NCBI GenBank assembly: GCA_031277035.1 | Contig: JAISLY010000015.1 | Span: forward strand, 1 to 53,681 | Origin: Coriobacteriales bacterium | GTDB lineage: Bacteria > Actinomycetota > Coriobacteriia > Coriobacteriales > UBA8131 | Direction of reading: 5' to 3' | DNA length: 53,681 nt | In this document: positions 8,817 to 22,131 of the stretch, piece after piece | How positions within the stretch are numbered: the first letter of the stretch is position 1 | Layout: every line of letters starts with the position of its first letter | Notes under the pieces: generated by a model | The model's database searches: none | What the model was told of the DNA's origin: nothing | The model's input: the letters and a program-made list of their open reading frames with translations, nothing else | Made by a program: the position numbers and the translations under genes

Positions 8817-10229
8817 TCAGACGACCCCTTCTTCCATATCCAGACGCAGGCAGGCGACCGTATCGCCGGCGGCCAGGGGCTTGAGCCCCTCGGGTACGAC
8901 AAGCAGGCAGTTCGCGTTGTTCAGGGCACCGAGCAGGGCGGAACTCTGATTGGGTGCGGGGGTCACCCGATAGCCCGCCGCCGTGCCCACGCCCGCCGCC
9001 GAAGCGCTTGCCGCGCCGCCGCCCGCCGCCGCGCCCGCGTTTGCGCCCGCCGCCGTGCCCGCCGCTGCGCCCACGCCCGCCGCGCCCTCACCGGCGCCGT
9101 CCGTGACGCGCTCAACCCGGGCCCGCAGGTAGAAGCGACGCGTCTCGGGCACCTTTTTGATGTCGGTCGTCAGCACGGCGCGCGTCACCGGGCGCTTGAG
9201 CGCACGCATGCCCTGCATCCTGCGCAGCGCGGGGCGGACGAGCACCTCAAAGCCAACGGCCGCCGCCGCCGGGTTGCCGGGCAGGCCAAAGATGGGGACG
9301 GAGCCGATAATGCCGAAGGTCTGAGCCTTGCCAGGCTTCATGTTTACCTTGTTGTAGAACAACTCGCCCAGCTCGCGTATGGCGGGGGTGACAAAATCGA
9401 AGTCTCCCTCGGCCGCACCGCCGCTTGTGATGATGAAGTCAAACTGGGCGACGGCAGCCTGCAGCGCGCCGATAAAGGCCTCGCGCGTATCGGTAATCGC
9501 AGGCAGAATGACCGGCTCTCCGCCAGCCTCGGCAACCTGGGCCGCAAGCGAGTAGCTGTTCGAGTTGCGTATCTGGCCGGGCCCGGGAATCTCGCTTATT
9601 GCGACGAGCTCCGATCCGGAGGAGATGATGCCAACACGCGCGCGCCGGTAGACAAGCACCTCCGCGTTACCGGTTGAGGCGAGCAGGCCGGCCGCCGCCG
9701 GGGAGATGCGGTCGCCTGCGTGCAGGAGCACCTCGCCTTTGCGCGCCTCCTCGCCACGGGGGCGCACATGCTCGCCGAGGACGGGTATCGTAAAAAAACG
9801 AACGTTTGTTCCCTCGGGGCATTCATCGCTTTCGCCGATGACCTCGGTCTCCTCAATCTTTACCACGGTATCGGCACCGCGCGGCAGCGGCGCACCGGTC
9901 ATGATGCGCAGGGCCTGGCCACCTGTGAGTTCGCCGTCAAAGACCGAGCCTGCGCCCAGGCGTCCGATGATGGGAAGCTCCAGGGGATGCTCGCGGCTGG
10001 GCGCGGGCCGGGCAGCAACGAAGTCGGCGTGGCACACGGCAAAGCCGTCCATCGCCGAGTTGTCAAAGGGGCTGATGTCGATGTCGCTTCGTACCTCCTG
10101 CGCAAGGATGCGCCCAAAGCTCGCACCAAGCGCGACCTTCTCCGCATCCAGCAGCGAAACGTGCGCAAGGAGAAGCTCCTGGGCGTCCTCGACGCCGATG
10201 ATGGAATCGTTGCAGTATCGCTCAGACAT
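8817..10229 (-). CDS. moeA: Molybdopterin molybdenumtransferase MoeA, with a Gly/Ala-rich insert
   Basis: MoeA ligates molybdate to adenylylated molybdopterin, completing the cofactor used by the molybdoenzyme at 38 kb. Conserved blocks are PFDNSAMDGFA (residues about 54-64), the nucleotide-fold segment SGGAAEGDFD, and FGLPGNPAAAAVGFE. ATG 10229 has GGGAGG 5-6 nt upstream, so the upstream extension of the frame is ignored. At 470 residues it is longer than usual. The excess is a Gly/Ala/Ser tract at about residues 375-417 (bases 8980-9100) in the C-terminal domain, encoded by GCC/CGC-rich repeats. It is the first gene of the minus-strand cofactor operon. Confidence 0.93.
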   Translation of the reverse strand: MSERYCNDSIIGVEDAQELLLAHVSLLDAEKVALGASFGRILAQEVRSDIDISPFDNSAMDGFAVCHADFVAARPAPSREHPLELPIIGRLGAGSVFDGELTGGQALRIMTGAPLPRGADTVVKIEETEVIGESDECPEGTNVRFFTIPVLGEHVRPRGEEARKGEVLLHAGDRISPAAAGLLASTGNAEVLVYRRARVGIISSGSELVAISEIPGPGQIRNSNSYSLAAQVAEAGGEPVILPAITDTREAFIGALQAAVAQFDFIITSGGAAEGDFDFVTPAIRELGELFYNKVNMKPGKAQTFGIIGSVPIFGLPGNPAAAAVGFEVLVRPALRRMQGMRALKRPVTRAVLTTDIKKVPETRRFYLRARVERVTDGAGEGAAGVGAAAGTAAGANAGAAAGGGAASASAAGVGTAAGYRVTPAPNQSSALLGALNNANCLLVVPEGLKPLAAGDTVACLRLDMEEGVV

Positions 10230-10527
10230 CAGGCCTCCCAGACTGAGATGCTCAACACTGTTCTCAAAACATATAAACGGCTTCCATTGTACTGCATCCG
10301 GACGCCGCGCGCCGCCTGCATATGCCCCGCCGCGCCCCGCCTGGGCATGCCCCGCCGCGCCCCGCCTGGGCATGCCGTCGATTCGCCGCTCGCACCTCTC
10401 AACCCCCATCCTCTCGGCCCCGCGTACGGCGCCACTCTCGCCGTTAGCCCGGGTATGACGCTCAGATACGGGAAAAGCCCTCCCCATGCCTCCAAGGCAG
10501 CTGCCGGGCATGCTATGTTTGCCGACG
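10230..10527. repeat. Divergent spacer with a 25-bp tandem repeat
   Basis: The spacer between moeA and the flavodoxin gene contains two exact copies of a 25-bp unit (10322-10346 and 10347-10371) plus a partial third upstream. I see no clear promoter. No Moco riboswitch-like structure was recognised before moeA. Confidence 0.6.
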
Positions 10528-13559
<3,032 letters not shown>

Positions 13560-13562
13560 ACG

Positions 13563-13718
13563 GTGAATGGACGCGACACGCTCTCCCTTGCGCTCGCCGC
13601 TCTCCTTCTCCTGCTGCTCCTGCTGCTCCTGCTGCTCCTGCTCGCGGTCTTCACGGCACGGAAGTTCCGTTGTAGTACAGGTCGTCAGCGGAGATGTCGA
13701 TATCATCATTCCAACTGA
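13563..13718 (+). CDS. Possible small poly-leucine membrane peptide
   Basis: GTG at 13563, 4 bases after the ligA stop, opens a 51-codon frame. Codons about 8-28 read almost only Leu and Ala because of a CTGCTGCTC repeat (13611-13643), giving a single ideal membrane helix, followed by an Arg-rich tail. No homologue is recognised and there is no clear ribosome site beyond translational coupling. It could equally be non-coding repeat DNA. A competing frame (13567-13845) reads Ser/Cys through the same repeat and is less likely. Confidence 0.25.
   Translation: MNGRDTLSLALAALLLLLLLLLLLLLLAVFTARKFRCSTGRQRRCRYHHSN
13611..13643. repeat. 9-bp CTGCTGCTC microsatellite
   Basis: Three full copies and one partial copy of CTGCTGCTC, pure on the top strand. 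It is the type of tract prone to slippage; the unit is a multiple of three. Confidence 0.85.
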
Positions 13719-13818
13719 CGGCGTATCCGCCGGTGTCAATGTTGGCCTCATAAAATCTCAGTCACCCCTTATAAGATTACAGTTCCGTTACAAGGAGGGC
13801 GGGCGCGCATACTCCCGC

Positions 13819-13846
13819 TTGAAATCGCATCCCGATGGGGTATGAT
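13819..13846 (+). promoter_or_regulatory. Sigma-70-type promoter of groES-groEL
   Basis: A -35 box TTGAAA (13819-13824) and a -10 box TATGAT (13841-13846) are separated by 16 bases. The predicted transcription start falls at about 13853, at the edge of the CIRCE operator, a geometry that suits repression by HrcA. Confidence 0.8.
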
Positions 13847-13855
13847 TCGCAGGCG

Positions 13856-13882
13856 TTAGCACTCAAAGCATGAGAGTGCTAA
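13856..13882 (+). promoter_or_regulatory. CIRCE operator (HrcA site)
   Basis: A perfect match to the CIRCE consensus: TTAGCACTC, nine bases, GAGTGCTAA. It lies 80 bases before the groES start, just downstream of the promoter. The repressor HrcA is expected elsewhere in the genome; hrcA is not in this window. Confidence 0.97.
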
Positions 13883-13962
13883 CCATATCCACACGGCACT
13901 GTGCACGCTATGGAGGCACAGGCAGTATCGGCAGGAACCGCGTTCAGAGGAGGTCATGGCAC

Positions 13963-14250
13963 ATGAGTCTCAAACCATTGGGCGACCGCGTCATCGTCAG
14001 GCAGGACGAGGCCGAGACGACCACAGCGTCGGGCATCGTACTCGCATCAAGCGCCCAGGAAAGGCCGCAACGGGGCACCGTCATCGCTGTTGGCGAGGGT
14101 AAGTTGGACAACAACGGCAACCTGGTAAAGCCGGGAGTCAAGGAGGGCGACAGTGTCATCTACAGCAAGTACGGCGGCACTGAGGTCAAGGTCGACGGCG
14201 AGGAGTACATGATCCTCAGGGCAGACGATATTTACGCGATATTCGTCTAA
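13963..14250 (+). CDS. groES: Co-chaperonin GroES
   Basis: The 10-kDa lid of the GroEL folding chamber. The 95 residues start MSLKPLGDRV and contain the mobile-loop region (ETTTASGIVL, where GroEL is contacted) and the GxVIAVGxG turn. ATG 13963 is preceded by AGAGGAGG (13946-13953) with a 9-base gap; a nearer ATG at 13956 is in another frame. It forms a two-gene operon with groEL under CIRCE control. Confidence 0.97.
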   Translation: MSLKPLGDRVIVRQDEAETTTASGIVLASSAQERPQRGTVIAVGEGKLDNNGNLVKPGVKEGDSVIYSKYGGTEVKVDGEEYMILRADDIYAIFV

Positions 14251-15906
<1,656 letters not shown>

Positions 15907-15907
15907 A

Positions 15908-15973
15908 GCGGCAAGACGGCAAGACGGCAAGACGGCAAAGCGGCAAGACGGCAAAGCGCCAAAGTGGCAAAGC
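15908..15973. repeat. 9-bp tandem repeat after groEL
   Basis: About seven degenerate copies of GGCAAGACG/GGCAAAGCG directly follow the groEL stop and lie before the terminator. They are non-coding and resemble the other slippage-type arrays of the window. Confidence 0.8.
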
Positions 15974-15999
15974 GCTTCTTTTCAGAAGAGGCGAAAACG

Positions 16000-16040
16000 A
16001 GAAAGGCAGGAAGGGAAGCGGTTTCCCTCCTGCCTTTCTG
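16000..16040 (+). terminator. Hairpin terminator of the groES-groEL operon
   Basis: An 18-base arm (16000-16017) pairs with 16022-16039 around a four-base loop, with one slip in the stem. A T-rich run follows. It separates groEL from the convergent toxin gene. Confidence 0.85.
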
Positions 16041-16080
16041 TTGGGGTTTGATTGCTTTTGGGTCGTCGCGGGCTTTGCCG

Positions 16081-16482
16081 CTATGATCCATATTTTTCCC
16101 AGAACTGTGCGGGGCTTACGATCGTAAATCTGTCACTGAGCACAAGCAGATCCTTGTCGCCGGTAATCAGGCACTCCGCTTTCGATTCGACCAGGACTGC
16201 AAGTACAGGGTTATCCTTTGCGTCGCGCACCATGTCATCTATCTTCTCAGGATCAACCACTTCTCCCAGTAGAAGCAGAGAGTCCGCAAGCTGTTCTATT
16301 TCGTCGGCGGTCAGCGTGTTGCACGACAGTCTCGGCAACACTCGTTTGAACTCGTCCAGTAAGTAATGCGATGTGACCAAGCCAAGCGAACCGCTCCTCC
16401 AGGCTCCCACTATTCTGCCGGGAACGCTTTGCGGGTAGGCTATTCCAGATACCAGGACATTGGTGTCGATGACGACGCGCAC
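16081..16482 (-). CDS. PIN-domain toxin (putative RNase)
   Basis: A 133-residue PIN nuclease. The acidic metal-binding residues are visible in the start RVVIDTNVLVSG, the central helix (LLDEFKR), and the C-terminal LITGDKDLL. It presumably cleaves RNA when freed from the antitoxin. The start is GTG 16482, whose first base is the last base of the antitoxin's TAG stop (TAGTG), a tight translational coupling. It faces groEL convergently. Confidence 0.85.
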   Translation of the reverse strand: MRVVIDTNVLVSGIAYPQSVPGRIVGAWRSGSLGLVTSHYLLDEFKRVLPRLSCNTLTADEIEQLADSLLLLGEVVDPEKIDDMVRDAKDNPVLAVLVESKAECLITGDKDLLVLSDRFTIVSPAQFWEKYGS

Positions 16483-16760
16483 TACCGGACGCTTCCGTCT
16501 CTCAAAGAAGTAACCACATTGTCTATCTCAGCAATGCCCTTTTCTTCTTCTACATCGCCGTATGCAGTCGCCAGTTTGTCGGTCAGGGCATCGAAGGTGC
16601 CCCGAAGTCGCTTTATGCGCTCGAAAAGCTCAGGATCGACCAGAACCGCAGCGGCTTTACCACTTTTGTTGATGACAACGGCATCCTTGTTGTATTGCAC
16701 GCGGGCAATCATTGCTCCGAGATTTTGGCGGAAGCGAACTGCCGAGACCTCCTGAATCAT
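16482..16760 (-). CDS. Phd/YefM-type antitoxin
   Basis: A 92-residue partner of the PIN toxin. Its N-terminal half (IQEVSAVRFRQNLGAMIARV... KSGKAAAVLV) fits the DNA-binding Phd/YefM fold, and the acidic C-terminal part should wrap the toxin. ATG 16760 has GGAG 6 nt upstream; a TTG four codons earlier is an alternative start. Antitoxins of this family usually repress their own operon; see the AT-rich repeats upstream. Confidence 0.82.
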   Translation of the reverse strand: MIQEVSAVRFRQNLGAMIARVQYNKDAVVINKSGKAAAVLVDPELFERIKRLRGTFDALTDKLATAYGDVEEEKGIAEIDNVVTSLRDGSVR

Positions 16761-16770
16761 CAATATCTCC

Positions 16771-16787
16771 AATCATACTAATCATAT
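16771..16787 (-). promoter_or_regulatory. Possible antitoxin operator (direct AATCATA repeats)
   Basis: Two close copies of AATCATA lie just upstream of the antitoxin start, in an AT-rich patch unlike the surrounding GC-rich DNA. By position this is a plausible autoregulatory site for the Phd/YefM protein. No experimental motif is available from sequence alone. Confidence 0.35.
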
Positions 16788-17098
16788 TGATACTCGTAAT
16801 AGTGTAGGTAAAAAGAAGGCTCTGGTCAATTTGGGCAATGCGTGCATGCGGCGCATTTTGCGCGCTGGTCTCCGGAGGGCGATGGAAGAATATCGGAAGT
16901 GAGGCAGGCACGCATCGGGTCGCACATCGGGTCACGCATCGGGCGAGATGCTAAACTGCTCTGCTTTTTTGGCGGAAGGAAGGTTCGGCAAAGCCTTCAG
17001 GTGTACTTTGCAGGGCATCCGTCAGGCTTTCTTTTGGCTGGGCCATCTCCTTGATAAAACCTGGCAGAGGGACCAGTGCTCGATGCTACAATATCTGC
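16788..17098. other. Divergent spacer between toxin-antitoxin pair and tilS
   Basis: No gene is seen. Bases about 16911-16947 hold three degenerate copies of GCATCGGGTCRC. A TACAAT box at 17087-17092 lies only 6 bases before the tilS ATG, which would fit a leaderless transcript; no convincing -35 partner is present. Confidence 0.45.
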
Positions 17099-18445
17099 AT
17101 GGATACACTCGAGAACGCCATCCGCAGCACTGTTGAGGCGCACGGCATGCTGCCGGGCGTGGGCGCGGGTGTGGCCGCAGGTGGGGCGGGCGCGCGCGGG
17201 GGCGCGGGCGTGGGCATGGGCGCGGGTGAGGCGGGCGCGGGCGCGGGTATCGTCGGCATCACCGCCACCGCAGGCAACGCCGCCACCGCCACCGCAGGCA
17301 ACGCCGCCATCGCCACCGCAGGCAACGCCGCCATCGAGCCCACCGAGGTGATACTCATGGTGAGCGGCGGTTCGGACTCCGTTGCCCTGGCGCAGCTGCT
17401 GCCGAGGCTGTATCCGCAGCACCGCTATACCGTTCTGCATGTGAATCACCAGCTGCGCGGCGCCTGCGCCGACGAGGATGAGCGCTTTGTTGCCGCTCTG
17501 GCCCGCAGACTTGGGCTCTCTTACGAGCTACATAGTGTAGATATTGCCGCCCGCGCGGCAGCGCAGACCAACGGCAACCTCGAAGACGTGGGGCGCAAGG
17601 CGCGCTATCAAGCGGCCTGTGAGCTGCTCGATGAGCGCTGCCGCGCGGCGGGATGCGACCCCGCGCGAGGCCGCATCGCCACGGCGCACACGCGCGACGA
17701 CCGCGTCGAGACCCTGTTCATGCGCCTTATCGTCGGCGCAGGCGCAGGCGGCCTTTCCTCCATCCCCTTTGTGAACGGACGCGTTATCCGGCCTCTGCTC
17801 GACTGCGCGCGGGCCGAACTGCGCGAGGCGCTGCTGCGCGAGGCGCTGCGTGAGGATGTCCCGCAAGGCGACCAGGCACCCTGCGAGCACGAGTTGTGGC
17901 GCGAGGATGCCTCGAACAGGGACACCCGGCGGCTGCGCGCCTTTGTGCGCCATGAGGTCATTCCGCTGCTTGAGACCCGCAACTCCCAACTGCGTGCCAC
18001 CCTTGCCCGCTCGCTTGATGTGCTTGCCGAGGAGGACGCCTTTCTCTCCCGCCAGGCACAGGAGCTTGCTGAGCGCTACCTTGTCATCGATCGCATTTTG
18101 CCCGAGCCGCTTGCCACCATCGACGCAAAACTCTTTGAATGCGACCCGGTGCTTGTCCGTCGCGTTATCCATCGTGCCTGCTCAGCGGTCATGCCCGAAG
18201 GCGCACGGCTCACCTCTGAGCACCTCAGACGCATCGCGCGCGAGGGAGCTCGTGTCGGTTTCGCAACGGATATACCTGGCGATGTGACGGTTCGCGCTGT
18301 TTGCGGTACACTGATCATTCGTCGCAAAACGGCGAATGAGCAGCCCATTCACGGAATCCGGGCGGCTCGTTTCTCTCCACAGCAGGATTGCTCAGAAGGC
18401 GGCAGGCAGAAGTCGGAAGGTGGCAGGCGGGCGCATGATGCATGA
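17099..18445 (+). CDS. tilS: tRNA(Ile)-lysidine synthase TilS
   Basis: Modifies C34 of the AUA-reading tRNA-Ile with lysine, using ATP. The 448-residue product has the PP-loop SGGSDS (about residue 89) and the downstream VNHQLRG and AHTRDDRVETLFMRL blocks of the family. Normally the PP-loop lies about 20-30 residues from the start. Here residues about 20-82 are a Gly/Ala tract and then an (ATAGNA)n repeat, inserted just before the catalytic loop. ATG 17099 is chosen because it gives the usual helical N-terminus; there is no ribosome site, so a leaderless mRNA is possible. The 3' end overlaps hpt by 11 bases. Confidence 0.92.
   Translation: MDTLENAIRSTVEAHGMLPGVGAGVAAGGAGARGGAGVGMGAGEAGAGAGIVGITATAGNAATATAGNAAIATAGNAAIEPTEVILMVSGGSDSVALAQLLPRLYPQHRYTVLHVNHQLRGACADEDERFVAALARRLGLSYELHSVDIAARAAAQTNGNLEDVGRKARYQAACELLDERCRAAGCDPARGRIATAHTRDDRVETLFMRLIVGAGAGGLSSIPFVNGRVIRPLLDCARAELREALLREALREDVPQGDQAPCEHELWREDASNRDTRRLRAFVRHEVIPLLETRNSQLRATLARSLDVLAEEDAFLSRQAQELAERYLVIDRILPEPLATIDAKLFECDPVLVRRVIHRACSAVMPEGARLTSEHLRRIAREGARVGFATDIPGDVTVRAVCGTLIIRRKTANEQPIHGIRAARFSPQQDCSEGGRQKSEGGRRAHDA
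17158..17340. repeat. In-frame repeat in the 5' part of tilS
   Basis: GGC/GCG-rich repeats (17158-17250) are followed by an 18-bp unit (GCAACGCCGCC plus ACCGCCACCGCAG) repeated about three times. The total is in frame with tilS. Confidence 0.75.
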
Positions 18446-18974
18446 GGATGTCACAGAGGTTCTTTTTGACGAGCAACAGATCGCTGCGTGCGTGCGTTCT
18501 CTCGGGGCGCGAATCAGTGCGGATTACGCTGGCGAGAAGGTGCTGCTGGTCACGGTTCTCAAAGGCGCGTTTATCTTCATGGCCGACCTTTCCCGTGCCA
18601 TTACCAATGACATTGAGATTGACTTCATGGCGGTCTCAAGCTATGGCGCTGAGGCGAGAAGCTCTGGGGTCGTGCGCATCATCAAGGATCTGAACGCCTC
18701 GATTGAGGGGCGCCACATTCTCATTGTCGAGGATATTCTTGACAGCGGATTGACCCTCAAGTATCTGATAAAAAATCTCAGGTCACGCCGTCCGCTCTCC
18801 GTCGAGGTCGTGACCCTGCTGCTCAAGGAAGGCAAGCAGGAGACGGACATTCAGTGTAAGTACGTCGGCCTCATCTGCCCGGACGAGTTTGTCGTCGGCT
18901 ATGGGCTCGATTACGCAGAGTCCTATCGCAACCTTCCCTACATTGGCATCCTCAACCCGAAGGCCTACAGTTAG
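18435..18974 (+). CDS. hpt: Hypoxanthine phosphoribosyltransferase
   Basis: Salvages hypoxanthine/guanine to IMP/GMP with PRPP. The 179 residues contain the PRPP loop (ILIVEDILDSGLTL) and the family's LKGAFIFMADL and DEFVVGYGLDY blocks. Two adjacent ATGs (18435, 18438) are possible starts; both overlap the tilS end. tilS-hpt-ftsH is a conserved Gram-positive gene order. Confidence 0.95.
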   Translation: MMHEDVTEVLFDEQQIAACVRSLGARISADYAGEKVLLVTVLKGAFIFMADLSRAITNDIEIDFMAVSSYGAEARSSGVVRIIKDLNASIEGRHILIVEDILDSGLTLKYLIKNLRSRRPLSVEVVTLLLKEGKQETDIQCKYVGLICPDEFVVGYGLDYAESYRNLPYIGILNPKAYS

Positions 18975-18986
18975 GAAGAACCCCCT

Positions 18987-21557
18987 GTGAACAAACCTCG
19001 GAACCGTCGCAACCTCATCATCTACGGCTCGATTTTTGCCGTGCTCGTTGTCGTCCTGTTCTCGCAGTTTTTTAACAGTATGCGGCAGCCCACGGTTGAC
19101 GAATTGACGACCAGCGAGTTCGTGCAGGCTGTTGAGGAGAGCCGCGTCATCGACGTCACCTACAAGGTGAACAGCGCGGTTCTGACCGGCCACTATCTCA
19201 AGGAAGGCTCCCTTGCTGCTTCGGCAGGGTCGGGGGCGGGAGGTGCCGGTGGCGCTGCGGCGGGCGGCTCAGGCGCGGACGGCTCAGGCGCGGCGGGCGG
19301 CTCGGGCGCGGCGGCGGGTGGCTCAGGCGGCTCAGGCGGCGGCTCCTCCAGCGCTTCGCCCGGCGCAAGCCAGCGCAGCTCCGACCCCGCCCTTCCCGAG
19401 GGCGCGCTCGTCTTTACCTCGACTTATATCGGCGAGGACTCCCTCAACGAGCTGATGGCCGCGCACCCCGAGACCAGGTTCAAGGTCGATGTCGCAAACT
19501 CAAACTTCTGGTTCACCATCCTTGGCACCGCGCTTCCAATCCTCATACTCGTCGGTTTCATGTGGTTTATGTTCTCGCAGTTTAACAGCGCCAACAACAA
19601 GCAGATGCAGTTTGGCAAAACCAAGGCCAAGAAGGCCCACGAGGAGCGCCCGACCACCAAGTTCTCAGACGTTGCCGGCATCGACGAGGCGGTCGAGGAG
19701 CTGCAGGAGGTCAAGGACTTTCTCGCCAATCCGGGCAAATATCAAAGCCTCGGCGCGAAAATTCCGCGCGGCGTGCTGCTCGTCGGCCCTCCGGGCACCG
19801 GTAAGACGCTGCTGGCCCGGGCGGTCGCCGGCGAGGCGGGCGTGCCGTTCTTCTCCATCTCCGGCTCGGATTTTGTGGAGATGTTCGTCGGCGTGGGAGC
19901 CTCGCGCGTGCGCGATCTCTTTGAGCAGGCCAAACAGGCTGCCCCGGCGATTATCTTCATCGACGAGATCGACGCGGTGGGACGCCAGAGGGGCGCCGGT
20001 CTTGGCGGCGGGCACGACGAGCGCGAGCAGACCCTCAACCAGCTGCTGGTGGAGATGGACGGGTTTGACGATCACCAGAGTGTCATCCTCATCGCGGCCA
20101 CAAACCGCGCGGACATCCTCGACCCGGCTCTGTTGCGCCCCGGCCGCTTTGATCGGCAGATTATCGTCATGCGGCCTGACCTCAAGGGGCGCGAGCAGAT
20201 TTTGAAGGTGCACGCGGCGGGTAAGCCGTTGGCTCATTCGGTCGATCTCGAGAAGCTCGCTCGCATGACGCCGGGCTTTACCGGCGCCGATTTGGCAAAC
20301 CTGATGAATGAGGCCGCTCTTCTGACGGCGCGTCAGGGCAAGCGCCTTATCACGACAAGCGAGCTCGAAAGCGCGATGGAGCGCGAGATTGCCGGCCCGG
20401 AGCGCAAGAGCCGCGTCATGACGGAGAAGGAGAAGCGCACCATCGCCTACCACGAGTCGGGGCACGCGCTGGTTGGCCATGTTCTTGAGAACTCCGACCC
20501 GGTACACAAGATTTCCATCATCAGCAGAGGCCAGGCGCTTGGTTATACGCTCTCGCTACCCTCCGAGGATCGTTTTCTCAACTCCCGCAACGAAATGTAC
20601 GACGACCTTGCCGTCTTTTTGGGCGGACGGGTTGCCGAGGAGATATTCTGCGATGACATTACGACCGGCGCTTCGAACGACCTGGAGCGGGCCACGAAGA
20701 TGGCCCGTCAGATGGTCACGCGCTACGGCATGACCGAGGCGCTTGGCTCGCAGGTCTACGGCGAGGCGAACCATGAGGTCTTTTTGGGCCGCGACTACAG
20801 TGCGACGCCGGACTATTCCGAGGCGACCGCGCAACGCATTGACGAAGAGGTCGCGCGTATCATGGCCAAGGCCCACGATGTGGCCTATGCGACGCTTGAT
20901 GTTCGTCGGGAACAGATTGAGCTGATGGTCAGCGTGCTCATTGATCGCGAGACGGTGGATGGCGAGGCTTTGGAGGCCCTGCTCAACGGTACCTGGGAGG
21001 AGTACCTTGCCGGCGAGGATGAGATGCTGGCGAAGAAGGCCGCCGCCCTCAAGAAGCAGGAGGAGGATGACGAGCGCCATGCCGCCGAGGAGCGTGAGCG
21101 GCTTGCAAAGCTTGCGCCACCGACGCCAGCGTCGCTTGTGGGCCCTGCAGGCTCCGCGGCTTCTGCGGGCCCTGCGGGCTCTGTGGATGCTGCCGGTCTG
21201 TCGAATTCCTCAGATTCCGAAAGGTTTGAGGAATCGGCGGGCTTTTTGGATTTTACGAACCCGCTTCCGCCGCCGGATGCCCGTCAACGACTCGCGGAAC
21301 CGACCCTGCGTGATCTGCTGAGCGGGCGCGTGCGGCCCGGACAGGGTGATGAGGATGACGGCGCCCGGGGCGACGGGGGCCAGGGCGATGAGGGCCAGGG
21401 CGACGAGGGCCAGGGCGACGAGGGCCGGGGCGACGAGGGCCAGGGCGATGCTCGGGATGCTGCCCAGGATGACGGCGACCGGGGCGACGAGGAAAACGAC
21501 TCTGCAGATAATCGCGACGCTGATGAAGGGCAGGACCTTGGATCACGCCAAGATTGA
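18987..21557 (+). CDS. ftsH: Membrane ATP-dependent zinc metalloprotease FtsH, with two low-complexity insertions
   Basis: Degrades misfolded membrane and regulatory proteins at the cytoplasmic membrane. Order in 856 residues: helix 1 (about 12-30), extracytoplasmic domain, helix 2 (about 172-195), AAA module with Walker A GPPGTGKT (about 267) and Walker [10 protein letters not shown], and zinc motif HESGH (about 490). Start is GTG 18987 after AGGAAG. Oddities: residues about 77-134, within the extracytoplasmic domain, are a Gly/Ser/Ala repeat. The tail (about 788-838) is an acidic GQGDE repeat. The gene is therefore some 200 residues longer than typical. The 3' end overlaps folE by 35 bases. 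Confidence 0.95.
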   Translation: MNKPRNRRNLIIYGSIFAVLVVVLFSQFFNSMRQPTVDELTTSEFVQAVEESRVIDVTYKVNSAVLTGHYLKEGSLAASAGSGAGGAGGAAAGGSGADGSGAAGGSGAAAGGSGGSGGGSSSASPGASQRSSDPALPEGALVFTSTYIGEDSLNELMAAHPETRFKVDVANSNFWFTILGTALPILILVGFMWFMFSQFNSANNKQMQFGKTKAKKAHEERPTTKFSDVAGIDEAVEELQEVKDFLANPGKYQSLGAKIPRGVLLVGPPGTGKTLLARAVAGEAGVPFFSISGSDFVEMFVGVGASRVRDLFEQAKQAAPAIIFIDEIDAVGRQRGAGLGGGHDEREQTLNQLLVEMDGFDDHQSVILIAATNRADILDPALLRPGRFDRQIIVMRPDLKGREQILKVHAAGKPLAHSVDLEKLARMTPGFTGADLANLMNEAALLTARQGKRLITTSELESAMEREIAGPERKSRVMTEKEKRTIAYHESGHALVGHVLENSDPVHKISIISRGQALGYTLSLPSEDRFLNSRNEMYDDLAVFLGGRVAEEIFCDDITTGASNDLERATKMARQMVTRYGMTEALGSQVYGEANHEVFLGRDYSATPDYSEATAQRIDEEVARIMAKAHDVAYATLDVRREQIELMVSVLIDRETVDGEALEALLNGTWEEYLAGEDEMLAKKAAALKKQEEDDERHAAEERERLAKLAPPTPASLVGPAGSAASAGPAGSVDAAGLSNSSDSERFEESAGFLDFTNPLPPPDARQRLAEPTLRDLLSGRVRPGQGDEDDGARGDGGQGDEGQGDEGQGDEGRGDEGQGDARDAAQDDGDRGDEENDSADNRDADEGQDLGSRQD
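19206..19385. repeat. Gly/Ser-coding repeat within ftsH
   Basis: GGCTCAGGCGCGG-like units repeated in frame; they code for the Gly/Ser/Ala stretch placed between the two membrane helices. Confidence 0.8.
21345..21500. repeat. 15-bp repeat in the ftsH tail
   Basis: Copies of GGCCAGGGCGACGAG (Gly-Gln-Gly-Asp-Glu) in frame with ftsH. In the +1 frame the same DNA reads Ala-Arg-Thr repeats that run open into folE, so an N-terminally extended FolE is formally possible but unlikely. Confidence 0.85.
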
Positions 21558-22098
21558 ACGGGGGGTGCGGCTGATACTTGAGGGTATTGGCGAGAACCCC
21601 GAGCGCGAGGGCCTTCTGGACACGCCTCGACGCGTTGCGCGGATGTACGCAGAGGTCTTCTCCGGCCTTACCGAGGATCCGGCCCCGCTTTTTGACAGAA
21701 GTTTTGGCGAGAACCACAATGAGCTCGTGCTCGTCAAGGACATCCCCTTCTACTCCATCTGCGAGCACCATCTGGTGCCCTTCTTTGGTCTGGCACATGT
21801 TGGCTATCTGCCGGGCGCGGATGGCCGCATCTGCGGCATCTCAAAACTCGCGCGTCTCGTCGACATCTTTGCCCGTCGCCCCCAGGTTCAGGAGCGCCTG
21901 ACCTCCCAGGTTGCCGACACGCTCGTGGAGCAGCTCAATCCCGATGGCGTCATCGTGGTAATCGAGGCGGAGCATCTCTGCATGTCGATGCGCGGGGTGC
22001 GCAAGCCCGGCTCCAAGACGACCACCTCGGCGGTGCGTGGCGCCTTCAAGACCTCACAGAAGACCCGTGACGAGGCCCTGTCGCTCATCTTCGGTTGA
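21523..22098 (+). CDS. folE: GTP cyclohydrolase I FolE
   Basis: Opens GTP to 7,8-dihydroneopterin triphosphate, the first step of folate synthesis. The 191 residues show the zinc/active-site motifs [12 protein letters not shown] and [14 protein letters not shown] 21523 gives the normal family length and lies inside the 3' end of ftsH (35-base overlap), which implies coupled translation. folP follows 33 bases later. Confidence 0.95.
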   Translation: MKGRTLDHAKIERGVRLILEGIGENPEREGLLDTPRRVARMYAEVFSGLTEDPAPLFDRSFGENHNELVLVKDIPFYSICEHHLVPFFGLAHVGYLPGADGRICGISKLARLVDIFARRPQVQERLTSQVADTLVEQLNPDGVIVVIEAEHLCMSMRGVRKPGSKTTTSAVRGAFKTSQKTRDEALSLIFG

Positions 22099-22131
22099 GG
22101 TAACACGAAAGGGACAGGCAAGGGGAACGCT

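Noticed and set aside
7400-8884. 494-codon open frame on the plus strand
   Set aside because: Antisense to moaC-moaA, which carry all catalytic motifs.
10230-10527. Moco riboswitch before moeA
   Set aside because: The leader is dominated by 25-bp repeats, and I could not fold the conserved Moco motif by eye.
21346-21522. N-terminal extension of FolE through Ala-Arg-Thr repeats
   Set aside because: The extension is the +1 reading of the ftsH tail repeat; ATG 21523 gives the normal family length.
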